DNA of 64,000 nt. Origin: JAHEEM01 sp036396795. GTDB taxonomy: Bacteria > Pseudomonadota > Gammaproteobacteria > Steroidobacterales > Rariloculaceae. Where the stretch lies: assembly GCA_036396795.1 (NCBI GenBank), contig DASWKF010000039.1, forward strand, positions 62,001 through 126,000, in the 5' to 3' direction. Shown piece after piece: positions 1 through 8,232 of this stretch. Every line of letters starts with the position of its first letter. The first letter of the stretch is position 1. The notes under the pieces are model-generated. The model worked only from the letters and a program-made list of their open reading frames with translations, was not told the origin of the DNA and made no database searches. The translations under genes and the position numbers were made by a program.

Positions 1-1401
1 CTTGAGCCAGCGGTCCGCCTTGTCGGTGCCGTGAAGCTCGACGACGCCGCGCTTCGAAGGCACGCCGTGGGCGAAGTGGGACACGTGCGGCCCTGGATCG
101 GCCGCGGTCGCCGTGAAGGCGAGCCCGGCGGGGCTGTCCTTGGGGATCATCGAATAGAAGCCGCCCTCGCGCATGAGGTCGTAGCGGTCGACGAAGAAGC
201 AGCGGTGGGCCGCGTTTCGCCGATGCACGTGCGTATGCTCGAGCACCTTATCGTGGAAGAAGTGCGAGGCCTTGCGGAACTGCGTGAAGCGGTGCACATC
301 CTCCGGCGTCGGGAAGAACTCGATGAAGTAGTCGAGGATCGGCGCGCCGAACTGATCCTCCGCGCGCACGACGATCTGATAGTGCTCGTGAAAGTAGCTC
401 GAATCCGGCGGGCTGCGCCCGAATATCTCCTGCCTGCGCTTGCCGGCACCGTCGCAGAGCCCCGCCAGGGTCCGCGTGTCCCTGGTCACGGCGTTCCAGG
501 ATTCCACCTTGGCCTGATACTGCGCCGCCGTCTGCGTGCCGAGCGCATCGACGATCAGCTCGGCGAGCCGCGCCTGATACTCGGGATCGTTCGCGTGGCC
601 GTCCGCGTCCGGGTCGATGACGTTGCCGTGGTCGCGGTCCGGCAGCACCGCGATCGGGAACTCGAGCTCGGCTCCGCCGCGGCGCCCCCAGGGCTCGATG
701 CGCGGCTCGGTGAGGCTCGCGGTGAAATCCACCGTGATGCCGTGCGCGTTCAAGTTCGCCGCGGCGACGCGCACGGTGCCGTCGGAGCCGTTCTCGTTGA
801 TGAGGTCGCGGCCGAGGCCCTTGTAGGCGTGAGTGCCGGTGATCACGAACGGCCGCGTCTTGTCCGCGCCGTAGAAGACTTCGGTATTGCCGTCGCCCGC
901 CGGCACGAACAGATCGCGTTGCGCGAGCTCCCATTGAAACGACGAGCCGAGCTCGAGCGCGTAGAGCATCTCCTCGCCGACCTGGAAACCGGTCTTGAGC
1001 CCGCCTTTGAACAGCCGCCCGATCATCGAGCGGCCCTTGTGCGCCAGCACCGAGCCGAAGTTCGCCGGCGCCAGCATCAGGAAATTGCGCACCGGGCAGG
1101 CGCCGTCCTTGCAGTACTCCGCGATCCAGCGGCGCGCGAGCAGCCCGCCGGTGCTGTGCACGATCAAATCGAAGGTCTTGTCGAGCCGGTCCCGCGCATC
1201 CGCGGGCTTCGCCATCTTCTCGCGGACGACCTCCTCCATGCGCCGCGCGACGTCCTCGATGCGCACCTCGTCGCGCATCGAGATGTAGTCGCCGAGAAAC
1301 AGCGGCGTCACCTCGTAGCCGTTGCGCTTCAGAAACGCGATCAGGGGCTTGAAGGACTCGGAGTCGTCGCTCCAGCCGTGCAGCACCACGACTTGTCTCA
1401 T
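1..1401 (-). CDS. Alpha/beta-hydrolase (lipase-like), C-terminus beyond the window
   Basis: The start ATG is at 1401 and the frame stays open to base 1, so at least 467 residues are present and the C-terminus is missing. The N-terminus reads VVLHGWSDD, a typical hydrolase first strand with an oxyanion-type HGW. Around residues 95-105 IVHSTGGLLARRW gives the nucleophile elbow H-S-T-G-G with serine. Such proteins hydrolyse lipid or polyester esters; the substrate cannot be read here. It follows the DNA ligase gene on the same strand after 8 bp, so the two are probably cotranscribed, although no functional link is obvious. There is no signal peptide, so a cytoplasmic location is likely. Confidence 0.8.
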   Translation of the reverse strand, partial: MRQVVVLHGWSDDSESFKPLIAFLKRNGYEVTPLFLGDYISMRDEVRIEDVARRMEEVVREKMAKPADARDRLDKTFDLIVHSTGGLLARRWIAEYCKDGACPVRNFLMLAPANFGSVLAHKGRSMIGRLFKGGLKTGFQVGEEMLYALELGSSFQWELAQRDLFVPAGDGNTEVFYGADKTRPFVITGTHAYKGLGRDLINENGSDGTVRVAAANLNAHGITVDFTASLTEPRIEPWGRRGGAELEFPIAVLPDRDHGNVIDPDADGHANDPEYQARLAELIVDALGTQTAAQYQAKVESWNAVTRDTRTLAGLCDGAGKRRQEIFGRSPPDSSYFHEHYQIVVRAEDQFGAPILDYFIEFFPTPEDVHRFTQFRKASHFFHDKVLEHTHVHRRNAAHRCFFVDRYDLMREGGFYSMIPKDSPAGLAFTATAADPGPHVSHFAHGVPSKRGVVELHGTDKADRWLK

Positions 1402-1409
1402 GATTTTCC

Positions 1410-2942
1410 TTACCGTTGCTCGAAGAGCATGCGAACCGTGGCGACGGTATCCGCCTCCTCGGCCCGCTTATCTTCCCGATAGTGCTTCACGCGCGCAAAC
1501 CGCAGCGCCATCCCGGCCGGGTACTGCGGGCTCCTCTGGATCTGACTCACCGCGATCTCGACCACGAGCTCAGGCTTCACGTGCACCACGTGACCCTCGC
1601 GGCCGGTCTCGAGCTCCAGCAGCTTCCTCGTCTGCCATTCGAGCAACTCGTCCGTGAGCCCCTTGAAGGTCTTGCCGAGCATCACGAAGCCTCCGGTCTC
1701 GGGATCGCGTGCCCCTAAATGCAGGTTGCTGAGCCAGCCGCTGCGCCGCCCGCTGCCCCACTCCACCGCGAGCACGACCAGATCGAGCGTGTGCGCGGGC
1801 TTCACCTTGAGCCAGTCGCCGCCGCGGCTGCCGGCCTGATACGGCGCCGTCAGCGACTTCGCCATGACGCCTTCGTGGCCTTTCTCGAGCGCTTCGTCGA
1901 AGAAGGCGGCCGCCGTGTCGCGGTCGGCCGTGACGATCCGCGGCACGAGCAATTCGGGTCTCGTGGCCGTCGAGAGACGCGCGAAGCGCTCGACGCCGGG
2001 CCGGTCGATCAGCTCGTCACCGTCGTGATAGAGGCAGTCGAAGAGATACAGCGTGAGCGGCAGCTTTTCGGTCATCGCCACGACGTTGCTCTTGCGGCCG
2101 AAGCGCGACATCGTCACCTGGAACGGCCGCGGACGGTCGTCGGCGTGAAGCGCGATGACCTCGCCGTCGAGGATCATCTCGCGTGCCGGGCACGATTGAA
2201 CGGCACTGACGATGTCGGGGAGGCTCGCCGTCACGTCGTTCAGGTTGCGCGTGAAAATCCTGGTTTCCGATTTGACCTTATGGATCTGCACACGCGCGCC
2301 GTCGAGCTTGTACTCGAGCGCGGCTTCGCCGAGCGACTCGATCGCAGCATCGATATCCGCCGCCGGCTGCGCGAGCATCGGCTGGACCGGCGACAGCGGC
2401 GTCAGCCGAAAGCGCGCGAGACCGGCACGCCCTTCGGTGAGCGCGACCTCCGCGACCTTGGGCAGCTCGCCGGCGAGCATCACGGCTCTGCGGACCTCCG
2501 CGACGTCGATCGCCGCGGCATCTGCGATCGCCTCGACCAGCACGCCTTCGAGCGCGCCTTGACGCAGCTCGCCGAGAATCAGGCGGATGAGAAAATCGCG
2601 TTCGTCCATCGTGGCACGAGCGAAAAGCTCGGCGAGCTCCTCCTGCCGTGCCGCTTGAGAGCCTTTTCCGCGCGTGGCTGCTATGCGGTTAAAGGCCGCA
2701 TCGACGTCATTCAAAGTCAACAGTGGTGATGCTGCGCGCTGACCGGCATCGAAACCTCGAATGGCCCCGTAGCCCAAGCCGATTCGGCCCTGCGGGAGGT
2801 TGCCGGCAAGATAGCTGACCACCAGCGACACCTCGTCCTTGTCGGCACGACGTAGACACTCGGCGATAGCGGCGCGCTTCTCGAGACGGCTGCGGGTGGC
2901 GGCAACCTTTTGAGACGCGCTCGCGAGCTCGGAGAGGTGCAT
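1410..2942 (-). CDS. ATP-dependent DNA ligase
   Basis: This 510-residue protein has the ligase N-terminal helical domain (about 1-180), then the nucleotidyltransferase domain with motif I EYKLDGARVQ, whose lysine 212 should carry AMP. Motif III-like LDGEVIA, EGVMAKS and WLKVKP (motif V) follow, and a C-terminal OB-fold ends the protein. It seals nicks with ATP, in contrast to the NAD-dependent replicative LigA. The length fits the archaeal/actinobacterial-type bacterial ATP ligases. The start at 2942 gives a standard N-terminus (MHLSELA). The gene heads a two-gene unit with the downstream hydrolase and is divergent from the TonB receptor, with a 148-bp shared promoter region. Confidence 0.93.
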   Translation of the reverse strand: MHLSELASASQKVAATRSRLEKRAAIAECLRRADKDEVSLVVSYLAGNLPQGRIGLGYGAIRGFDAGQRAASPLLTLNDVDAAFNRIAATRGKGSQAARQEELAELFARATMDERDFLIRLILGELRQGALEGVLVEAIADAAAIDVAEVRRAVMLAGELPKVAEVALTEGRAGLARFRLTPLSPVQPMLAQPAADIDAAIESLGEAALEYKLDGARVQIHKVKSETRIFTRNLNDVTASLPDIVSAVQSCPAREMILDGEVIALHADDRPRPFQVTMSRFGRKSNVVAMTEKLPLTLYLFDCLYHDGDELIDRPGVERFARLSTATRPELLVPRIVTADRDTAAAFFDEALEKGHEGVMAKSLTAPYQAGSRGGDWLKVKPAHTLDLVVLAVEWGSGRRSGWLSNLHLGARDPETGGFVMLGKTFKGLTDELLEWQTRKLLELETGREGHVVHVKPELVVEIAVSQIQRSPQYPAGMALRFARVKHYREDKRAEEADTVATVRMLFEQR

Positions 2943-3090
2943 CCAAGCAGTCTACCCGGTCTGGACTGGCTCCACTTAGGCAAACGAGGTACATTCCGGA
3001 TGCCATGGCCTGCCCGCGTGTGAACTCCGGTGAGCCCAGGCTCGATGTGCGTGGTGGAGGCCTTCCGTCCGACGACCAGCGAGGGATTGC

Positions 3091-5049
3091 GTGACAACGG
3101 CACCGATGGACTGGACGTGGCGTGCAAGACGACTGGGATGCAGCATGACTGCCGGCGTGCTCGTCGTCGCGCAGGCTACGGTAGCCAACTCCCAAGGGCT
3201 ACAGCTCATCGACTTGAGCCTCGAAGAGCTCGGCAACATCCGGGTGACTTCCGTCTCGGGGCGCGCGGAACCGCTGTCCGATGCTGCCGCCTCGGTGTTC
3301 GTGATCACGGGAGACGACATTCGCCGCACCGGCGTGACGAGCCTGCCCGAGGCACTGAGGCTGGCTCCGAATCTCGTCGTCGCGCGCACCAGCGCCAGTG
3401 AGTATTCGATCAGCGCGCGCGGCTTCAACAATCCCGCGGGCAACAAGGTCCTTACGTTGATCGACGGCCGAACCGTCTACAGCCCGCTGTTCTCGGGCGT
3501 GTTCTGGGATGCGCAGGAGGTGCTTCTCGAAGACGTCGAACGCATCGAGGTGATCAGCGGGCCCGGCGGCACACTGTGGGGCACGAACGCCGTCAACGGC
3601 GTCATAAACATCATCACGCGCTCGGCCAGGGACACACAGTCGACGTTGGTTGCCGTCGGCGGCGGCAACGCCGAGCGGCTCGCATCCGCCCGCTACGGCG
3701 GACGACTGGGCGCCAACGGCGGCTTCCGCGTGTACGGCCGTTATTTCGACCGCGATCAGACGTCGTTGGAGAACGGCGCGGCCGTCGACGACGAGGGGCA
3801 CATAGGGCAAGTGGGGTTTCGCGCCGACTGGGAGAGGGCCACCGATCAATTCACCGTGCAGGGCGATGTCTACGGCGGCGACAAAGGGCAGCCTGCGCCC
3901 GGCATGTTCACGCTCAACGGCATCAGCCGCCTGAATCCCATCTCGATCGCGGGCATGAATGTGCTCACCCGTTGGGAGCACCGCCTCGACGACGATTCGA
4001 ATCTGACGCTGCTCGCTTACTACGACCGCACGGAGCGGGATGCTCCCGGCACGCTCGACGACACGCTCGACGTGCTCGACGTGCAGTTCCAACACTTACT
4101 GGCACCGATCGGGCCGCATACCGTCACATGGGGTGCGGACTATCGCTACGGCAAGGACCGCATCATCAACGACGACTTCGTTGCCTTCTTGCCGGCGGAC
4201 ACGGGTCGCACGTGGGGCAGCCTGTTCGCGCAAGACGAGATCGTGCTGCGCGACGACGTGCGCCTTACGTTCGGCGCACGGATAGAACGCAACGACTACA
4301 CGGGCAGCGAATTCCTGCCGAGCGCGCGTGTGGCGTTTCGGTTCACCGATGACCATCTGCTGTGGGCCGCAGGTTCTCGCACCGTGCGCGCACCCTCGCG
4401 TATCGATCGCGAGTTCTACTTTCCGGCCGACGGACCGCCGTTTCTCCTTCAAGGCGGAGCCGGGTTTCGCTCCGAGGTGGCGCAGGTCTATGAGGTAGGT
4501 GTGCGCGGCCAGCCGCTTGCGCGGCTCACGTATGCGCTAACCGCGTTTCACACGGAGTACGACCATCTGCGCACGCTCGAGATCGCGCCAACCGGCGACT
4601 TCCTCGAGTTTGCCAACGAGATGGACGGCAGCACGAACGGCTTCGAAATGTGGGGCAGCTATCAGGCGACGGACAGCTGGCGCCTGAGCGTTGGATTCAC
4701 GACGCTGAACAAGGACCTCGAGCTCAAGCCGGGCAGCGACGGCTTGAACGGCGGCGTGGCTGCCGAGGGCAACGATCCGGACCACAGCTGGCACTTGCGC
4801 TCGATGCACACGCTGGCGGAGCGCTGGGAGCTCGATGTGACCGTGCGCGGTATCGCATCGTTGCCGTTGCCCGCGGTGCCATCGTATACCGCGGTGGATG
4901 TTCGCCTCGCGTGGCGTCTGCGCCCGGACATCGAGCTTTCGGTCATGAGCGAGAACGTGCTCGACGACTCGCATGCGGAGTTCAGCGATCCGCTGACACG
5001 CAGCGAGTTCGGGCGAACCGTGTTCTTGAAGGTCGTTGCTCGGATGTAG
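3091..5049 (+). CDS. TonB-dependent outer-membrane receptor
   Basis: The 652-residue protein begins with a hydrophobic export segment (about 10-33), followed by an early TonB-box-like stretch (LSLEELGNIRVTSVSG). The plug domain is clear: VFVITGDDIRRTG, LPEALRLAPNL, RGFNN, LIDGRTVYSPL and VERIEVISGPGGTLWGTNAVNGVINIITR. A beta-barrel follows from about residue 190 to the end. This family imports siderophores, cobalamin or similar ligands using TonB energy; the substrate is not evident, and no transport or regulatory partner adjoins it. The length is normal for the BtuB/CirA-size class. Strictly, ATG 3145 (MTAG...) is a possible later start, but the chosen one gives a better signal peptide. Confidence 0.92.
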   Translation: MTTAPMDWTWRARRLGCSMTAGVLVVAQATVANSQGLQLIDLSLEELGNIRVTSVSGRAEPLSDAAASVFVITGDDIRRTGVTSLPEALRLAPNLVVARTSASEYSISARGFNNPAGNKVLTLIDGRTVYSPLFSGVFWDAQEVLLEDVERIEVISGPGGTLWGTNAVNGVINIITRSARDTQSTLVAVGGGNAERLASARYGGRLGANGGFRVYGRYFDRDQTSLENGAAVDDEGHIGQVGFRADWERATDQFTVQGDVYGGDKGQPAPGMFTLNGISRLNPISIAGMNVLTRWEHRLDDDSNLTLLAYYDRTERDAPGTLDDTLDVLDVQFQHLLAPIGPHTVTWGADYRYGKDRIINDDFVAFLPADTGRTWGSLFAQDEIVLRDDVRLTFGARIERNDYTGSEFLPSARVAFRFTDDHLLWAAGSRTVRAPSRIDREFYFPADGPPFLLQGGAGFRSEVAQVYEVGVRGQPLARLTYALTAFHTEYDHLRTLEIAPTGDFLEFANEMDGSTNGFEMWGSYQATDSWRLSVGFTTLNKDLELKPGSDGLNGGVAAEGNDPDHSWHLRSMHTLAERWELDVTVRGIASLPLPAVPSYTAVDVRLAWRLRPDIELSVMSENVLDDSHAEFSDPLTRSEFGRTVFLKVVARM

Positions 5050-5077
5050 GCGAGCGGCGCAACCAGCAGGTTGTCCG

Positions 5078-5635
5078 CTACGGGCGCGTCACGCGTTCCG
5101 GCGCAACGATCGGTAGGCTCGCGCTTGTCGAAACGCGGGCGCGGTGAGCGCCTGAGTTGATGCTGTGCGGTCTCCGGCCGACCAGACTCAGCTCTTCGAG
5201 CGCACGCAGCTGCTGCCGTGCAGCCCGGGGCCTATTGCGTGGACCCGTCCTTATCGGCGCCGATGGAAAATACGCAATCGGTCCATAGTACAGATAGGGA
5301 TCGTATTCAGGCGGCGCAAGATATCGGCCATCATTCGATTCCTCTCGCTCTTCTTCTCGCTCTTGCCGAGCGTCGAGCGCCCTCCAGGAACGGCTGATTC
5401 GTTGTGCCTGGTTAAGAACGGAATACGGATTGGTAGCCGGGTCGTAGTCCTTTGGATTCGTCTCCTCGATCTGCAGCGTTGTAACCGCTGCTTCGTCTTG
5501 GGGCCTGGTATCGCTGTAGTGCACGACACCATCGTCGCCTACCCATCGATAGATCTCCGACGCGGTGGCTGCGCCCGCGTACACCGACGACGCCATCGCA
5601 ACGCTCAATAGCAACAATGGTAAGCGCTTGATCAT
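5078..5635 (-). CDS. DUF4124-domain exported protein
   Basis: The 185-residue protein starts at ATG 5635 with a signal peptide (KRLPLLLLSVAMASSVYAGAATA). It is followed directly by EIYRWVGDDGVVHYSDTRP, the DUF4124 hallmark common in gammaproteobacterial periplasmic proteins. The rest is charged and low-complexity, with an acidic stretch (EREEEREESNDG) and a Pro/Tyr-rich segment. No catalytic motif is visible. An upstream in-frame extension exists to 6037 but lies over the next gene and lacks a signal peptide, so it was rejected. It is 28 bp upstream, on the same strand, of nothing further and 28 bp downstream of the next minus-strand gene. Confidence 0.75.
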   Translation of the reverse strand: MIKRLPLLLLSVAMASSVYAGAATASEIYRWVGDDGVVHYSDTRPQDEAAVTTLQIEETNPKDYDPATNPYSVLNQAQRISRSWRALDARQEREEEREESNDGRYLAPPEYDPYLYYGPIAYFPSAPIRTGPRNRPRAARQQLRALEELSLVGRRPHSINSGAHRARVSTSASLPIVAPERVTRP

Positions 5636-5663
5636 GCTCCGGTGATCCGTGACCTTGCAGTTG

Positions 5664-6287
5664 TCAAGGTTGCGGCGCGCGATCGTAAATGCGGTCGATC
5701 TGGACGGCCTTGCCCGAGGAGAGCTCGATAGAGACCTTCCAGTGAAGCCGGTCCGGGTCCCTGCGGTCCAGATAGAGCTCCTCGGTAGCCTGCAGATCAT
5801 CGGCCATGTGACGCTCCACGGTGTAAACGTCTCTACGCCATTCCGCAAGCGAAGTTTCCTCGCCTCCTTCCAGCGTCTCGCCGGTGCGATAGATAGATGT
5901 GCCCAAGTCGTCGTAGTCAACGCGCAAGGTGTCCGGCGATTGCTCGATGTCGAGCTCATCGACAGTGTTGATGAGATGCCGGCGAAGCTTGCGGAGGTCG
6001 CGCCGCACCACCTCCTCCGGCTCGCTTCCGCCCCCACCGGTCCGCGCGACCTCGCCTACGGGGATTCCAAAGATACCGATGCCAATGCCGACCCCGCTCC
6101 CGCCGGATCTACCCCGCGTAAGCGTCTCGAGGACATCGGCCGGCTCGTCGCTTTCGTCCGGGTCGATGACCCACTCGCCGCTGAGATCCCTCTCCTGGGC
6201 TCCGAGCGTGCCTGCCGGCATGACAGCCACACACAGGAGCATGCTGCCGAGAGCCGGGATCCACGGATTCGCTTTCCATGCCGTCAT
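5664..6287 (-). CDS. Hypothetical exported protein
   Basis: The 207-residue product has an N-terminal hydrophobic export segment (about 9-30, ending GTLGAQ). LSGEWVIDPDESDEP follows, a motif seen in small exported proteins that begin with an LxGxW strand. A glycine-rich linker (about 59-85) precedes an acidic/basic region ending near SSGKAVQIDRIYDRAP. I recognise no enzymatic motif. It lies upstream of the DUF4124 gene with a 28-bp gap and is probably cotranscribed with it. The divergent ATP-grasp gene starts about 110 bp away, so that interval should hold both promoters. Confidence 0.6.
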   Translation of the reverse strand: MTAWKANPWIPALGSMLLCVAVMPAGTLGAQERDLSGEWVIDPDESDEPADVLETLTRGRSGGSGVGIGIGIFGIPVGEVARTGGGGSEPEEVVRRDLRKLRRHLINTVDELDIEQSPDTLRVDYDDLGTSIYRTGETLEGGEETSLAEWRRDVYTVERHMADDLQATEELYLDRRDPDRLHWKVSIELSSGKAVQIDRIYDRAPQP

Positions 6288-6397
6288 GTTCGAGCTCCGC
6301 TGCTGTGGTCAGCCAGCAACCACCTTATTTCGACTCAGCCAGTATGTCCACGTTTGGCTGAACAGAAGATGAAGCAAAGGTCGTTTTCCGCAACGGT

Positions 6398-7681
6398 GTG
6401 TTCACGTACTATCCTCCGGTGTCACGGGAAGCCCCATCCGCCGGCGTGAAATGGAAAGAGCAGTTCCTGCGGAAAGCGACAGCCGGCAAACCGCCCGCAG
6501 TCATTCTAGGGGGTGACTGGGCCAACGGTTTGGCATTCGTTCGCAGCCTAGGCCGCAGGGGGATTCCGGTGCTGTCCGTCGGCAAGAGCAGGCGCCCGGA
6601 AACACGATCGCGCTACGGAAATACGTTCATTCAGCCTTGGCACGACGGTGGCGAGGCAGCGCTTTTGGAAATGCTGCGACGGGTAGGACGGCGCTTGCCC
6701 GTTAGGGGCGCAATGATAGCCTGCGCTGACGACTATGTGCTGTTCTTGTCCCGGCACAGGGCCGCACTGGCGGCCTATTACGAAATCGTCCTTCCTGACG
6801 AGAGCACCCTAGAAAAATTAGCAAGTAAGAGATTTCAGTATCAGCTTGCTCAAGAAGCCGGTGTGCCCATTCCGCAAACCTTCAGCCCGGTCCACGACCT
6901 GGACGAAATTGCATCAAGAATAGATTTTCCCTGCATCGTCAAACCGGAGTACTCACACCTGTGGACGGAGTACCGAGAGCGGGCGGATATCAGGAACGTC
7001 GGCAAGGTGCTCATAGCCAACTCTCGACAGGAGCTTGCCAAGCTTGGCCCGATAATCGCTGAAAGCGGCCTAGAGTGGGTGGCTCAGGAATTGGTGGAAG
7101 GTGGCGAGGACCAGCTTTACGCCTTGTACGCCTACTTTGATCGCGATTCCCGACTTCTTGCCGGCTTCGTGAGGAGGAAGCTGCGCCAGTGGCCGGTTAA
7201 CTTCGGTTCCGGTTGCTACTCCGTGGGAGTCAGAGAAGATGAAATCGTCAACTTGGGGGTCAAGCTGTTCCAGTCCATCGGATACCAGGGCCTGACCAAC
7301 ACGGAGTTCAAGCGGGACGCGAAAGACGGCAAGTTCAAGCTGATCGAGATCAACGTACGCAGTGCCGGTCAGGCAAGCCTGGCCATTGATTCGGGCATAG
7401 ACCTCCCCTACATCGCCTATCAGGAAATACTGCGCAAATCCGTGCGGCCGGCCACCACGTACAAGCAGGGCGTCAAGTGGATCAACCTGTTGGCGGATAT
7501 CAGAGCGTTTCTGGAATACCGGCGCAGACGTCAACTTGGACTGGGACAATGGTTGGCGTCACTCATGCGTGTGCGCAGCTGTGCGTATTTTGCCTGGGAC
7601 GACCCGATGCCCGCCGTATCAATGACATTCAGAGCAATCAGAAATGCGATCTCCGGCAAAGTGAAGTGGCGTGAACAGTAA
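6398..7681 (+). CDS. ATP-grasp carboxylate-amine ligase-like protein
   Basis: The 427-residue protein has a pre-ATP-grasp Rossmann-like N-terminus (AVILGGDWANGLAFVRSLGRRGIPVLSVG), then LASKRFQYQLAQEAGVPIPQTF, the usual entry to the ATP-grasp fold. PCIVKPEYSH is the lysine strand, and KLIEINVRSAGQASL the metal-binding ExN strand. Relatives join an amine to a carboxylate using ATP and often occur in cell-surface or peptide-tailoring clusters. No partner enzyme adjoins it here. The listed start is GTG; an internal GTG 15 codons later (VKWKEQF) is a fair alternative. Its codon use is less GC-biased than that of the flanking genes, which may indicate transfer. A second, distant paralogue lies at 24546-25868. 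Confidence 0.75.
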   Translation: MFTYYPPVSREAPSAGVKWKEQFLRKATAGKPPAVILGGDWANGLAFVRSLGRRGIPVLSVGKSRRPETRSRYGNTFIQPWHDGGEAALLEMLRRVGRRLPVRGAMIACADDYVLFLSRHRAALAAYYEIVLPDESTLEKLASKRFQYQLAQEAGVPIPQTFSPVHDLDEIASRIDFPCIVKPEYSHLWTEYRERADIRNVGKVLIANSRQELAKLGPIIAESGLEWVAQELVEGGEDQLYALYAYFDRDSRLLAGFVRRKLRQWPVNFGSGCYSVGVREDEIVNLGVKLFQSIGYQGLTNTEFKRDAKDGKFKLIEINVRSAGQASLAIDSGIDLPYIAYQEILRKSVRPATTYKQGVKWINLLADIRAFLEYRRRRQLGLGQWLASLMRVRSCAYFAWDDPMPAVSMTFRAIRNAISGKVKWREQ

Positions 7682-7685
7682 ACTG

Positions 7686-7931
7686 TTAAGCCGACGACGG
7701 CTTTCGGCGTCCGGCATATAGAACGGTGATTGCGCTCAATTTACACGTCAACACGCCCGTGCGTGCGCCGCCGCCAAGCTCTCCGGGCTTCCATCCAGAG
7801 GAGTCCCTCGAAAAGAACACCCCGGCTACAAATAGCATTGCCGCAGGCGCCACGCCCAGTCCAATAGCGATGCCGTAGAAAACCAGTGCCAGTCCAACGT
7901 AAATGAGAATTCGCTTAGAGATAGTCGTCAT
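7686..7931 (-). CDS. Small membrane protein, unknown
   Basis: The 81-residue protein has two closely spaced hydrophobic stretches (about 8-25 and 28-42), after which a hydrophilic tail follows. Nothing beyond probable membrane insertion can be said. It ends 4 bp after the end of the convergent ATP-grasp gene. A real gene is plausible because the hydrophobic pattern is coherent, but the C-terminal third may be fortuitous. Confidence 0.45.
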   Translation of the reverse strand: MTTISKRILIYVGLALVFYGIAIGLGVAPAAMLFVAGVFFSRDSSGWKPGELGGGARTGVLTCKLSAITVLYAGRRKPSSA

Positions 7932-8232
7932 TGGCGTCCCTCATCTCTGTCTGTTCTAGTCGTCGTCGAATGTGCGCATCGACTGGCGTCTACAGCGATT
8001 CGAATGTTTCTCGTACCCAAGTCGGTGGCTCCGGTCGCGGGGCCGTGTATAACTGCCTTACAGCAGCTGCCAGAGCCGCCAACGGAAGCAAACCCGTAAA
8101 CGGATGGCTATTCTGGGTTTAAGGCCTTGGGCTCCACGAGGAAGCCAGACTGCCAAGGTTTGAGGACCTGACTTCTGACGGGAAAAGAAGCTTATAGTCT
8201 TTTTGACTACATTGTTCTAGACTTCTGCTCGG
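7932..8232. other. Non-coding stretch at the left edge of the accessory block
   Basis: I see no convincing gene in these 301 bp. The right end, just before the methyltransferase start, contains the inverted repeat TAGTC-N5-GACTA at 8195-8209 within an AT-rich stretch. That stretch probably holds the methyltransferase promoter. Confidence 0.5.
8195..8209 (+). promoter_or_regulatory. AGTC/GACT inverted repeat before the methyltransferase
   Basis: TAGTC, five T, GACTA lies 24 bp upstream of the methyltransferase start. AGTC/GACT half-sites recall the C-boxes of restriction-modification controller proteins, but no controller gene is visible here, so this is only a candidate operator. Confidence 0.3.

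Noticed and set aside
31..1482. Long plus-strand ORF of 483 codons
   Set aside because: It is the reverse-strand shadow of the hydrolase gene, high in Arg/His/Val, with no recognisable domain. The minus-strand frame has a clear lipase elbow.
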